Of a DNA stretch of 64,000 nt, positions 19,566-30,796 are shown piece after piece. The notes under the pieces were generated by a model. That model saw only the letters and a program-made list of their open reading frames with translations, was not told the origin of the DNA and did no database searches. This DNA comes from Phialophora verrucosa (taxonomy: Eukaryota; Ascomycota; Eurotiomycetes; Chaetothyriales; Herpotrichiellaceae): NCBI GenBank assembly GCA_002099365.1, contig MSED01000002.1:2418001-2482000 (forward strand), read 5' to 3'. The position numbers and the translations under genes are program-made. Within the stretch, counting starts at the first letter, position 1. The number at the start of each line of letters is the position of its first letter.

Positions 19566-21127
19566 TCACGGTAAGTTAAAGTCCACCACAATGCGTCTAT
19601 ACCGGTTAGCGAATATCCTGCATAGGATCTCGGCTCGTGGCAACACTCACCCCGCTACTTGCCCGTTCTTGAGCTTCTGGACTGATTCATTGAACTTGCT
19701 TAACCCTACGACTGTGGGTTCAAGGCGTAGTTTGCCTGGAATGATGTTAGCTCCGACAGCCACAGCCCGCAAAGACCATACCTCGTTTCGCAAAGTCCAA
19801 TGTCTCATCAATGTCCGCCAGACTGCTGACTAGCGTTCCCTTGATGGACTGGTTCCTGAAAACCAGCTTTGAAGGGTCGAGGTCGATGTGGTACTTGCCA
19901 TACGGCGGGATTCCGATGCTAGGCCCGGATCAGCAACACTTCGCACATGCTTGGAGTCGTCTAATTGCTTACCACATGACTTGCCCACCTCCGCGGTTTC
20001 CTAGATAGTCGAGTGCAATGGGGTAAGATTGCACGGCTGTCGGGTTGTCAGCGTGGCACATTTGAGGGTGTTGGGCAATGCGTACCCGTCACAATCACGC
20101 AATGAGCACCTCCTCCTGTGATCTCGAGGACTTTCTTGACTGGATCATCCTCCTTGAAGTCGATGAAATGTTCAGCACCCAAGCCTAACGAGAGTTTGCG
20201 TCGCTCGTCTCCAGTATCAACAACGATTGGTCGAATGCCCATTGCGGACGCCAGCTGGACACCTTGGATACCCACGCCGCCGCCACCACCTGGGAAAACT
20301 GCCCATTGACCTGGTCTCAGATCTGATTCTTTGATGGAGGAGTAGATCGTGGATGCTGAGCACATGACGGGGCCTGCAACATAGTCCGATACGCCCTGCG
20401 AAGTGTTAAAACTCGACGGCACTGCCGCATTTCTTCAAGTTCCACATACATCAGGGATAAGCTGTTTAAAAGTCAGCTGTGCTCATTCCGAGCGCAGTAC
20501 AAACTCACAGTAGTATAGTTCTCGGGAGAGACGACATATTGCTTGTAGGACCCTGCACACCATCAATATCCCGGCCTGCTCCAGGACAACCCGCACTCAC
20601 CGTCACACATGCCACCTGTAAAGACGGCCTTTGTGCAGTATGTCTCTCTGCCGGACTGACAGTATTCGCAGGAGTGGCACACATCCTGAATCGGCTTGAA
20701 CCCAGCACGCTGGCCGACTTTGTATGCCTTGACGTTTTCGCCAATCTTGACAATCACTCCAGCTCCTTCGTGGCCGGCGCATTTCGTTCCCATCTCAGAC
20801 ATCTTGGGCAAATTCCAGTCGTTAAGCATGAAGTGGATATCGCTGAGGCATAGTCCGGTGGCATTGAGCTTGATCAAGACGTCGTTCGGTCCTGTAGAAG
20901 TACGAAGGGGTTAGACCGTTCGATCTAGGGCTGAGGTTCAAGTCGGTGGGCTGTGAGCATACCAATCTCGGGTACGGGAACCTTCTCCACCTCGACATAG
21001 AAGTCAGGGCCTTCATTTTTCTGCGACAGGTATCAGAGATCGAAGCCAGCTACTGCGAGGAGCAACGTACTACGACGGCGGCCCAGCAATCCTTGGGAAT
21101 GTCGAAAGTGGGTGCTGGTTCGCCCAT
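19566..21127 (-). CDS. Zinc-dependent alcohol dehydrogenase, ten exons
   Basis: Exons (5'->3'): 21127-21071, 21020-20963, 20891-20601, 20552-20509, 20461-20450, 20395-20086, 20036-19973, 19918-19782, 19735-19651, 19596-19566. They join to 1089 nt, 362 aa, all introns GT...AG and all phases agreeing. The protein is a medium-chain dehydrogenase of the yeast ADH type: catalytic-zinc Cys in TGLCLSDIH and His in GHEGAG, four structural-zinc cysteines in CHSCEYCQSGRETYC, and the Rossmann motif GGGGGVGIQGVQLA. The C-terminus (GRIVVDFN) is family-typical. It interconverts alcohols and aldehydes or ketones with NAD(H); substrate unknown. Ten exons in 1.56 kb is dense, and exon 5 has only 12 nt (encoding LIPD). 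The promoter holds a 22-bp palindrome. Confidence 0.9.
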
Positions 21128-22173
21128 GGTGAAGGAGCTTGCAATTCAGGAAACGGATCTAGGAAGTCAGGGCACAGCGAGAAACACGATACAACTGGAG
21201 AGGCGTGTGGTGTAGAGTATCAGGCGGCCAGGAGGGTCAGGGCTGGGACGCGTGCTTGGTTATGTACTGTACCCTCATGGGAGCACGTCCGGCGGGACGG
21301 TGGTGCAGGGGACGCGCCAGGTGAGAGGGCAGGAGGCAAGAAGAGGGGTTTGATGCTCTCAGGATTGCCGTGCATGAACGGGCAGCCAATGCGTTCTCGG
21401 GATGGTACAGTTCTTGACCCGAGCCTCATTGCCGCATACCTAGGGTTTTAAGAGAGTGTCAAGGCCACTGACTCGTTGTATCTAGCCCACAAGGGAGTGC
21501 AGAGGCTCGATCCGGTCATCACAGCTCGTGACGCGGCATAGGATCTAAGTGTCATCCATCTGCAGATGGATGATCCAGCGCCCGAAAAGGGAACATCAGG
21601 TCAAGGAAAGGCATGTCATCTCGACAAATCTGCCCCGGGCACAGTTCACCTGGAGTTGTGCTTCCCGGATGGAGCCTTTGAAATGTGAAGGACAAACGCG
21701 CGCGGGGCTAGTGAGGGGAAACAAGATTGTGCGGATGGTGGGGTGAAGTGGGGTGTTGACAGTGACAAGCGAATCGATCTGGGCACCAACCGGCGCCGAC
21801 GGTGGGAGTGTCCCGAAGAACTGTTGACCGAGGCTATGCATTGTATCCAGTGTCATTTGCAGGGATGCCCGATGAAGATGCCGGAGCGATAACTGATTCC
21901 CTTGCCTCTCGCGTTGAGCCAGTGATCTGATGAGGCAGAACCGCCAAAGCCGCCGGAGATATTAGTTCACGAGCTTGTTCGTACTTCGACTAATCCAGAA
22001 CGTCGTCGCTGGAGCAAGGTGGTTTTTGAGCTCTGACCCGGGTGGCCGTTAGCTGGCTGTTCGAAGCCCAGCAGCTTAACTACTCGTAATCTGAGAATCC
22101 ACATCCGAGGCACCTCCTCGTGCGAGGACCCCTCTGACTCCGAAAGCAATGACAGCATCATGCTCTTTCGCTG
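21128..22173. other. Promoter region of the alcohol dehydrogenase gene
   Basis: About 1 kb between the ADH start and the stop of the BTB gene upstream. No gene recognised; contains a perfect palindrome at 21552-21573. Confidence 0.5.
21552..21573. promoter_or_regulatory. 22-bp perfect palindrome
   Basis: Both arms read TCATCCATCTG and its complement, meeting at a central CTGCAG, with no spacer or mismatch. It lies ~425 bp upstream of the ADH start codon. A dimeric regulator site is possible; the function is inference. Confidence 0.5.
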
Positions 22174-23211
22174 TCACTCGTCGTCTTCAATCGCGATGAC
22201 ATCGACGCCCACTGTGTCCCAAAACTCGACCTTTCGTCGCAGGACCCTGGCGCCAAACCTGCGAGCTGCACAAGCACCATGGTTCGCGACCTGGAAGAAC
22301 AACTGAGCATGGTTGATCATCATGGGCTGCAGCTTGTCGCCCAAGGTCTGGACGAGCCACTCTTCGAGAACGTCTCGATCGCATTCGTCGTTTTGACCGT
22401 TAGGATTGCACATTCCAAGCACTGATTTCGCCTCCGCTCGCGAAAACACGATCATTGCCACCTCGAGTAGACATTCGATACCGTATGGATGGTGCTGAGC
22501 TTGAGTGATTTTGCGGAAAACGAGATCCTGCATGCCCGTCATTCCGAGGCGCGTCGCGATTACATATAGATGAGCTCCTCTCAATGCTTGACTTTGATAG
22601 TCCCCTGTCGACGTGTACCCGTCCAGTCGCTTGGGAAGTATATTTTGTCCCCGTGGATTGTCGACGAGTCCGGGCACGTACTCTTGTGTCAAGAGAAATT
22701 CATATACTGATTGAAAGTGATTCGCCGAGATTTCCGTCAATTCTGGGTGCATGATAAACGGTGTCTGAGCGCCGGTCGTGTTCACCAACGCTTTCAACAC
22801 TGGAGATTTTTCGAGGTCCTGCAAGCCCACTTCGTAGGTTGCGTTGTTAGATCCCACGTAGATTCTCACCCTTTCATCAGGTGGCTTCAATCGCAGTTCA
22901 GCAAGTGCATGACTTTCAGCTTCGGACTTGATTCTGACCGATGGTCGATACCTGGCTGGTTGTGATGCGATAGGCGATTGCAACGATGAATTCATCGAAG
23001 CTCTTGTTGCCGGTGGTTTCTTCTCCTTGCATACTCTCGGGCGTTTTCTTTCTGTGGTTCGAAAGTTCGGTCGAAAACCCCTCTCAGCGATCTCTACTGC
23101 CTTCTCATCGCCCGCGGACTCTTGCACAAAGAGTATTTCGGGTTCTTGTTGTTCGTGGTGTCGCAGTAGCCAGTCCGCTGACACTTCATACTCATCCCAG
23201 CATCCTGACAT
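22174..23211 (-). CDS. BTB/POZ-domain protein
   Basis: 345 aa, intronless. Residues ~1-100 are charged and unstructured, with a basic stretch (TTERKRPRVCKEKKPP) that could be a nuclear localisation signal. A fungal BTB-like fold follows at ~112-180: RVRIYVGSNNATYEVGLQDL, then SPVLKALV, then a gap and an FQSVYEFLLTQEYVPGL helix; a helical C-terminal part (LYVIATRLGMTGMQDLVFRKI) is typical of fungal BTB families. BTB proteins dimerise and often link substrates to Cul3 ubiquitin ligases or act in transcription. No second domain is seen. The ATG at 23211 begins the frame. A second BTB gene lies 1 kb upstream on the same strand but the two are not close copies. Confidence 0.85.
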   Translation of the reverse strand: MSGCWDEYEVSADWLLRHHEQQEPEILFVQESAGDEKAVEIAERGFRPNFRTTERKRPRVCKEKKPPATRASMNSSLQSPIASQPARYRPSVRIKSEAESHALAELRLKPPDERVRIYVGSNNATYEVGLQDLEKSPVLKALVNTTGAQTPFIMHPELTEISANHFQSVYEFLLTQEYVPGLVDNPRGQNILPKRLDGYTSTGDYQSQALRGAHLYVIATRLGMTGMQDLVFRKITQAQHHPYGIECLLEVAMIVFSRAEAKSVLGMCNPNGQNDECDRDVLEEWLVQTLGDKLQPMMINHAQLFFQVANHGACAARRFGARVLRRKVEFWDTVGVDVIAIEDDE

Positions 23212-24216
23212 GATGAACGGGATGCGAGACGAGGCTAAATTGAAAGATGTATTGGAGTGGTTGATGAGATCCTGGTCGCAACTTGGACGAAATAGGTATC
23301 ATCCACCAGAACTCTAGTTCCAGAGGTGCTAGGAAGTTAGCGACCATCAGAGAAATTAGACGTTGCGATGTGCTGGTATAATCGACGCGAGGGGAATAAG
23401 GGACAAGTTAGAAAAGAGAGGGCAGAGTGAACGGTAGCTCAAAGAGACGAAGAGTGAGTGATAGCCACAAGAGCCTTGAAGTCAGTCCTCAAATTGAAAC
23501 GAAGAGCAGACGAAACGCAGAGCATGTGAGGAAATCAACCTGAAAAGTCACACCCGAGGAGGCTCTTATTTAGCCGTAATATTCACTGTTCGCCAGAGAG
23601 GCCTGCTGCAAAGTGTCAGTTCATTGAGGAGCAGATTGTGGTAGAAAGTTTGAGGTGGCCGAATCTCTCATTTCCTATTTCTTGATCATAGAGGTTTCCA
23701 TGCCCATCCCTAGGGATCAGGCCGAAAGTAGCTGCACCATATCAGATGTCATCGCCGAGCTGAGTCGAGAAGACAACCCAAAAATACATAAGAGCTGCGA
23801 GCTGTAGATCGCACACTGTGTCTGTATTGAGTCGATTACTTCCCTGAGACTGTCAAAATCCCAGGTTTTGTTGTGAAAGAGCGGAAAGCCGTAATTGCGC
23901 CAAATCAGGTGCCATTAGAAAGAGTAGGGTTCTCAGATGAGACCAGTAAGTCTGTCGTCGGCCAACCTCGAGAAGTGGAGTTTTGTTGCTTGCTGTCAAA
24001 GCGAGCGAACGGGTTTCCAGAAGACCCGTGGTCGATGCCAACGGCCCTGGTGAACATGCTGTCCTACCTCACATCATAGCTCCAATCCATTGATCCTGCC
24101 TGTGAGCCATGGCAGTCGTTAGATAACTTTGGGAGACCTGCTATTGCTGTGAGACGGATGTAAGCCCCTGTCACGAGCCACCATTGAGCCAGACTATCGC
24201 AGAACCACGCATGAGC
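23212..24216. other. Intergenic region between the BTB genes
   Basis: Promoter side of the first BTB gene and 3' side of the second. GA-rich around 23395-23520. No gene recognised. Confidence 0.45.
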
Positions 24217-25091
24217 TTACCTGATCTCGACAATGTCATCGATGTGATTGCACATGGCCACAAACAGATCGAAAAACAATTTGCCCCCATTCTCCATTTC
24301 CATCTGCATGGTTCCGCTCCTCTTGAATGTCTTGCGACTTCGAATGATCAGAGCCAAGTAATGAGCGCGGAGTCGCGACTCTGTGTCCGGCGTATGTGCA
24401 TACGCATACCGAGCCGATCGTAAGATCACATCAACCTGGATTCCGGACTGGAGCCCTTGTTTCCGGAGAGCCACGCGCTTCAGTTCCTCCAGGTTGTATC
24501 TGTCGGCAGCACAGTACACGACGGTGTCCCTGAGGACATCGCCACCAGCTTCAGAGAGATAGATTGTCGATGCGCTGCTTCCGCGGCCACCGGTTTTTAG
24601 ATCCTGCTCGACATCCTCAAGATCCCAAGTGTTTCGGCGCTTGTTGTGCAGCAAGCGGGGATAGTAGTCACCCTTGTACAGAAATTCGAGGACGCAGGAG
24701 AGGATTTCAGGTTCTTCATCGGGCAGTTCCACCCTCTTCGAACCGCCTTGCAGGAACTGGCCTTTCAGAGCAGCAACGAAGTAGGGTGAATGACAGAGGA
24801 CGTCTTCGTGAGCAGCGAAAAGACGCTGTTCATGACCCACCACCAAGGTGACAATGGGACTCGTCAGCGTACTGCATTGCGATCAGCATGTCGACCAGGC
24901 GCAGGCGCAGGCGCAATTGGCCCTCTGGCAGCTGCCTACCTTGCCACTGGCGAGCCGGCGTCCACAGTGTCCTGCATCTTCTTCTTCACATGTTCGGGAT
25001 AATTGGTCTTTGTGGTCTTCGACTTAACGATGCGACCATCCCTGGTGTTGAACGATCGCTTGAACATCTCGTCGAAAGAGCGCATTGGCAT
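24217..25091 (-). CDS. BTB/POZ-domain protein, two exons
   Basis: Exons 25091-24940 and 24871-24217 (68-bp intron, GTAGGC...CAG) give 268 aa. Residues 1-50 are basic (MFKRSF, KSKTTKTNYPEHVKKK). The BTB core at ~52-120 is textbook: SPIVTLVVGHEQRLFAAHEDVLCHSPYF followed by VELPDEEPEILSCVLEFLYKGDYYPRLL. The C-terminal half has the helical VYCAADRYNLEELKRVALRK motif and an acidic tail. The intron was needed because the conserved strand ahead of LVVGHE lies on both sides of the splice. A second in-frame ATG two codons later is an alternative start. Probable role: protein-protein adaptor, partners unknown. Confidence 0.87.
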
Positions 25092-25768
25092 TCTTGTTGT
25101 TTATCAAGATCCAGAGATACACGAACGAGCGAAGGAAGGTATGAAGGAACGGCAGAAGAACCTATGATGATTGTAGAGAGCGTGATAGGTTTTCTTGAGC
25201 GACGCTTGATTCACAGTACCAGGTGATCAGTGAGCTGCGAAGTCTCCTGAATGACCTCCTCGCCTGCCAGCCTCATCCGGAAAGATTGAGAGCCAACAGC
25301 CAATGAAAACCACTCGGAAAACTCGACGGTTCGAAAGCCTTTGCTTAAACAAAGATTTTCGGACACGCGTTGCTTTGCCTGCTCGTTTGCGTGAAGAAAG
25401 GGAAAGAAGGAAGATAGAACGGACGAAGCGAAAGATATATCCAAGGCGCAGGCGGCTGCAGGACTTGGCGGGACCAACCACGCCTACGAAGTTGCGCCGT
25501 CAAATCATGATTGATGAACTGCGCCTATCTCCAGGCACACTTGCGGCACCAGGCGCAGAAGCGAGCTGCGAAAGCCTAGCGGGGGGATGGGGCGGAGCAA
25601 TCGTGCAAAGTGATGAGATGAAGCTTCTTGATATTTTGTGAATGCTTTTGTTGACATTGTCAGCTGACCGCGTTCGACATCCGCACGCGTCTCGTGCCCA
25701 CAGCGGAGATCGCTCCAAGAGTAATAAAAGACCAGGACCCCGGCTCGTGACGTTGTCATTCTTCGATA
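25092..25768. other. Intergenic region
   Basis: Upstream of the second BTB gene (-) and of a small plus-strand frame at 25769. An AATAAAAG element is seen near 25723. No gene recognised. Confidence 0.4.
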
Positions 25769-25924
25769 ATGTTCCGCCGCTCCTTCAGATTCAATCCGGC
25801 TACAGATGACAGTCCCGATGGCGAGGTTTCTGATGAAGCTCGGTACTCTGTAGCCTCACCCGAACTGTCTTTCCAAAGTCGAAATATCGATATCCATCCA
25901 GCAGATCGGTTGTTGATTGGGTGA
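25769..25924 (+). CDS. Possible small ORF, 51 aa
   Basis: ATG-to-stop frame of 51 codons, beginning MFRRSFRFNPATDD and ending PADRLLIG. It follows an AT-rich element at ~25723 by ~45 bp. The stop is immediately next to a GTGAAT donor-like site, so it may be the first exon of an eroded gene. No downstream exon could be joined with confidence. Not recognised; could be chance. Confidence 0.25.
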   Translation: MFRRSFRFNPATDDSPDGEVSDEARYSVASPELSFQSRNIDIHPADRLLIG

Positions 25925-26075
25925 ATTTAGCCAGGCTGAAGCCATGTCGCAATCACTCCTGGCGTTGCTGTGGACAAAAGTGCCATTACGTTGTAGGAGT
26001 GCCTGGCGTGGAGAGTCGGCTCGCAAATCTGCGCACCCAGTACTCCCTCACTGACACGGGCGTCCATCCTGCTAC

Positions 26076-27259
26076 CTAGAAATAGGTTCGCATCCTTGAT
26101 GTCCATCCGTTCGCCTCGACGTTCTTCTGCTCCAAGGCACTGTACTGGCTGCTTTCGGCGATCTTTCGCTCCTTGTCCTTTCGCGATTTGATGCGCTCGA
26201 GGATTTCGTCAGTGGGATTTTCAATCGACTCGGGAGTGGGCTTTGCAGTGCCTGTCTGAAGAGCTTGATATCGATCACGACAAGCATTCTGCGAGAAATT
26301 GACAACGGGCTAGGAGCACGGTCAGTACCGGTCTGAGATCGTATCAGAAGCACCAAACTTTCCTTCATGGCCTTGATCTGATCTGCCACCATACGCCATT
26401 TCTTAGATTCGATCTCCTCTTTGAGCCTCTTGACCTCCTTGTCTGTCTTGACAACCGCTTGCAAGAGAACATCATCCTAACGGCAGTCAGTCTCACCAAC
26501 ATATAGTCAACGGAATAGGTCATACATCGCCCTCATGCCAATCTGTCAGGTCCGCATCAAGCAAGTCGTCCTGTCTCTTCTGCAAAGCTGCCTTGATGCG
26601 CCTCCAGCGAGTGCCAATGGTCTTGGGATTGTACGCAGTGCGGCCCTGATCGATGAGAGCCTTCGCTATATCCTTCTCTAGATATCTTGCTTCCTTCATG
26701 CGGACAATCATCTCGTCGTCGGAATCTAGATCGGCCGTGACCTTCTTCGCCACGGCAGGGCGGCCTCCTTGTATCTTCATTTTCTTGAGCTCGGCCGCAT
26801 TTGCTATCTTCGAGGACTCGAACTTGCGGCGACGCTTTGGCCTATCGAGATACAGGTCGTCGTCCGCGTCGGATTCGACATCGGCTCTGGCATCACTGTC
26901 ATCATCGTCCCAGCCCCGATCGCTTCCTTCTCCATCGACTATCGGACCGCCAACTGGACGGCCGACAGCTGGCAATAGTTAGAACCGAAGAAGTAATTAT
27001 TTGATATTTCGCAGACCTTCACAGCAGACTTACCTAGTGGGAAGTAACTCGGATCCAGCTGCTGGTGTGCGAAGTAGGGAAGGGGGTGAGTGCTCTGACG
27101 GAAGACGAGTGATGGGGCTACTTTCATTGAAGGGTCTGCAAGCAGATTCCCTCGAAAGCTGAGGTTTCCAAAATGCAGGCGGTAGTGGTCGTTGCCGCCA
27201 CTGTTAGGGTCCGCGGTGTCCGCTTGCATTGTGGGCGAACACGACATTCCAGTTCTCAT
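26076..27259 (-). CDS. Myb/SANT-like DNA-binding protein
   Basis: Exons 27259-27034, 26968-26526, 26476-26354 and 26309-26076 join to 1026 nt, 341 aa. Introns are 65, 49 and 44 bp. Residues ~1-75 have no known domain; residues ~85-125 are acidic followed by basic KRRRKF, a likely nuclear signal. Two helix-turn units resemble Myb/SANT repeats: DEMIVRMKEARYLEKDIAKALIDQ ending in TIGTRWRRIKAAL, and DDVLLQAVVKTDKE...WRMVADQIKAM joined across the last intron to NFSQNACRDRYQAL. The C-terminus is Lys/Glu-rich. It probably binds DNA or chromatin. The last intron has a weak donor (GTGCTT), but only that splice restores the Myb helix. The start is the first ATG after a hydrophobic leader-like stretch; MSCSP four residues later is an alternative. 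Confidence 0.78.
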
Positions 27260-28172
27260 CAAAGGTAGACAGCAGAGAGCACAATCAAGAACAACAAAGA
27301 TGAGGGCCAGTAGCGAAGAGATGACGGTTCGACTTGGTGAAACAATCGTGTTTACGAAGAGAGGCAGTCGGAGTGATGAAAAAGACAAGTGAAGCTGAAT
27401 GTGATTGCGAAACACTGGTTGGAAGGGTGATATCTGAAGCTTCACGTTTTCAATGTGAATTGTTGGGAACTGCCTGTAAATGCCCTGTCCCCAGACTGAG
27501 ATGGAAGAGTGTTTTCTCAGACAAACGACTCCTGGCAACGGAGTCACAACTTACCTTCCATTTCAGTCGTACTTCCGATGAGACTGAAGAGTCAGAAGTA
27601 TCACTTGGCATTCACAAATTTCAGCAGTTGGACAGCACTTGTCTCGATACTGTACCTGATGTTGCCCTCTTGACTTCCATTGCGTCTTATGCTTGCCGTC
27701 GCCCTTCGAGTGGAGGCTCACGCGCCTGACATGTGCTTTTGCCCACAGACAGGTCGCCTTTCATTCCGTCACTGCGAACGATATGTTGATCTTATCGTTA
27801 CCTCGTCGCCACCAAGGAGTCCAAGTCAAGCACTACTGATTTCCTGACAACGAAAGTGAACATTGAACTCTGAAGGGGTCGTATTCTAGGCTGGTGTGTC
27901 GGCGCGTGTGTTAATTGGCTCCTCAAGTTCGGGATAGACGCCAACAGCGCCAACTTCTGGCTCTTACGTCATCGTGGCGCGGGCAACTGCTCTCCATCAT
28001 CGGCCTTTTACCATGTGCTCGAGATGCATTTCCTGTTCATCATCGATAACAATTGTAATACCCTACTATTCCCGCTGCGTTCATTCCGTTCTCCTCTTTT
28101 CGCAAACCCTATGTCTCTTGCTTCCACCCTAGATATTCACTTGTAATTGAAGTTTGCGATAGGTCCAGCATT
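27260..28172. other. Divergent intergenic region
   Basis: Between the Myb-like gene (-) and the 413-aa membrane protein gene (+); should hold both promoters. CT-rich stretch at ~28085-28130. No gene recognised. Confidence 0.45.
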
Positions 28173-29476
28173 ATGGCAATGGAATATATCAATTACATCA
28201 AAGCCAAAGCCCACCTTGCGACGGCACGCAAGTCTGAGGCACCTGTCTTGTCGGAAGAGGACGAGAAATTCCTCGACCACATAACATCGCAGGAAAATCC
28301 ACCTCCATTACCAGCACGGCCTGATGTGCCTACACCAGTAAAGGATGCACAGCTTGCTCTTATGGACGGCGCACAGAACGTCCCTCTGCCTCCTGGAACA
28401 CCAACCGAACTTGCCGAGGAGCCTGATATGACGCAAGAGGACGACACCACGCTCGTGACAGAGACGAAAGAGTCGAGACCGAGAAAGGCATGGAGCTGGC
28501 TCAGGCGCGACAGCCGAGATGCAAAGCGCCAGTTGAATGAAGCTACTGCTGCCGGGTTAGATGACATCGCAGCGGAACTCAAGAAGCGCGACGCTGAAGA
28601 AACGGACGAAGAAAAGCAAGCGAAGAAAGAGGAAGAGGATATGACAATCATGCTCGAACGACTCAACCTTGCTGCCGTCAACAATCGCGTCTTCTCAATT
28701 AGCGACGAAACCCAGGAACTCCTCCAGACGTTCAATCTTGTTTTCAAGGATCTCGTCAATGGCGTTCCCACGGCGTACGATGATTTAGAGAAATTGTTGA
28801 CCAACAGCGACAGGCAGTTGCAAAGCACCTTCAACTCTCTTCCAGGCTTTCTCCAGAAACTTATTGAGCGTCTTCCTGAGACAATGACCAAGGGATTTGC
28901 CCCAGAGATTATGGCCGCCGCAGCTGAGCGGGCGCAGAAAAGTGGAGTCAACATGGAAAACGCTGGGAAAGCGGCGGCTGCCGCGAAGAAAATGGGCATC
29001 AAGACACCGTCCCTGAAAGAGCTGGTCGGTAAGCCAACTGCCATAACGGCCACGCTAAGATCGATTGTGAACTACCTCCGCGCAAGGTTCCCTGCGTTCA
29101 TGGGAGTCAATGTGCTGTGGTCTCTGGCAATGTTCGGTACGTGCTCTTGAACGCAATGTTTCCCACAAGGCTCGAGAATGGCTGACTAACCTTGACAGTA
29201 CTTCTATTTGTCTTCTGGTACTGTCACAAACGCGGGCGAGAAGTTCGGTTGGAGAAAGAACGACAGCTTACAGAAGAGGAGATGCAGAAGCTAGACGTGG
29301 AGTACAGAGCAGAGCATCCGGACGAACATCCGACGACGACTGCCGATGAAGGAGCTTCCATCGAAGACGTGAAGGCTGGGATTCAGGAGGTGGAAGCGGC
29401 GAAGCAAGCGACAGAAGTGCCTGAGCAGCCAGTCCAAGTGGAGCCAAAGTTCATTCCCCCAACGACGGTACCATGA
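28173..29476 (+). CDS. Conserved fungal single-pass membrane protein
   Basis: Exons 28173-29136 and 29199-29476 (62-bp intron, GTACGT...CAG) give 413 aa. Residues ~1-180 are hydrophilic with a proline-rich segment (PPPLPARPDVP) and a charged helical part. Residues ~190-300 look like a compact helical domain (DETQELLQTFNLVFKDLVNGVPTAYDDLEKLL, then LPGFLQKLIERLPETM). The splice joins VLWSLAMF to VLLFVFWYCHKRGRE, making one strong transmembrane helix at ~317-333. A Glu/Lys-rich tail follows. I do not recognise a named family; it is not a transporter. The last 80 residues are very acidic/Pro-rich. Confidence 0.87.
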
Positions 29477-30796
29477 CCAATCGGTATCGTATCGGACTCT
29501 CTCCGTCAACTTGAGATTGATCAATGAGGAGAACGAACGCATGATGAGCTACCGCATTATGATGAAAGCGAGTCGAAGGCGCGTGTGGGGTATTCTGTTT
29601 CTTTTCTCTTGCGTCTCTGGTTGCTAGCGCTTGAAGCTGCTCCACCGTTGAAACTGTATCACGATGAGCGAATGACGTGGTATGACTTGTGCTCTGAATA
29701 AAACCGGCCAAAAGGGCTGTTAAACCGGCTGACCTACGACACTTTGGTATCCTACCAGCAAGACGTTTGTCGACCCTGGGTTCGTGACTGCTGCGAGGCT
29801 CAGACTCGCTGGCACAGCTTCATCAAATTGAGTTTGATAGGCGAGGGGTTGTTCTTGGCACATTGAGTCACTTCTTTCACGGGGTCCGTTCTGATTGGCT
29901 GGTCCGGAGGCGACGGAGCACGCGAGGGGCTTTGGAGAACAAATATTTTTTTTTTCGAGCAGTCAGCAAAACCTCTACATTCTCGCCTGAGTGTCAAGTG
30001 TCACAGAACTGAAAACGCCCCCAGAATGAACATGTCGAGTCTGCCAGTGAGGAACGGTACTCGACCATGTAGTCTGTAACCAATTGTGCGCCTCTACGTA
30101 GCATAGAGACAAGTCTGTTGCCCAGTAAAGGGCCGCGGGAATAGCGGTGTGAAGGCGTTTAGATCCGCCTGGTGGAGAGATGCTTAACCGGAGTATGTTA
30201 GCGAGTCACAGTTCCAGGCTAAGCAGCATCTTCTCCTTCCGCCTGCACGATCAGTGGCCAGTGCATGCGCAGGTCTGTGGATGCAGCGATGCAAGCGCGG
30301 GCCTGTACCTCGTACAAAGTGCAGCCTTTTTCTGCCCTTGTGCTGACCTTTTTCTCTTTTCTCTCTCTTCAAGCACAACGTCAATATCACCAACCGTACC
30401 ATTATCACAGATCAAGCAACCAGGACAAGCATTCTTACCATATATCGTTCGAGGATCACCTTTTGCTATGGCCTTCGCTGCTTTCTAGACGGCCGGAGAG
30501 GCCCCTCGCTGGGGTCTCTCGTGGTCAGTCAAGCAGTGCCTCAGCAAATCCTCGTTTCGATATCTACTCTTTCGAGGCTCTACCGCGTAGGAGCTCACGA
30601 CCACTACTGCTCTCGAAATTGCTTCATCTACACACCAGCAAGGCACCATCTTGTTCTCAGCGACAGGAGGTGTTGACCTCGATATTTTCACCCATACGAC
30701 CCTTCGCCCACTCACCCGTACCTCAAATCAATCTGTCGCTTTCCGCCCCACATATTCATATCCTTGATACTCTTCATACCTGCCAACACGCTCACC
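29477..30796. other. Intergenic region, likely long 5' leader
   Basis: Includes a run of ten T at ~29946-29955 and a CT/AC-rich leader before the gene at 30797. Short frames here lack protein-like composition. Confidence 0.45.

Noticed and set aside
28193..29053. 286-codon minus-strand frame
   Set aside because: Antisense of the 413-aa membrane-protein gene; Ser-rich, no conserved block.
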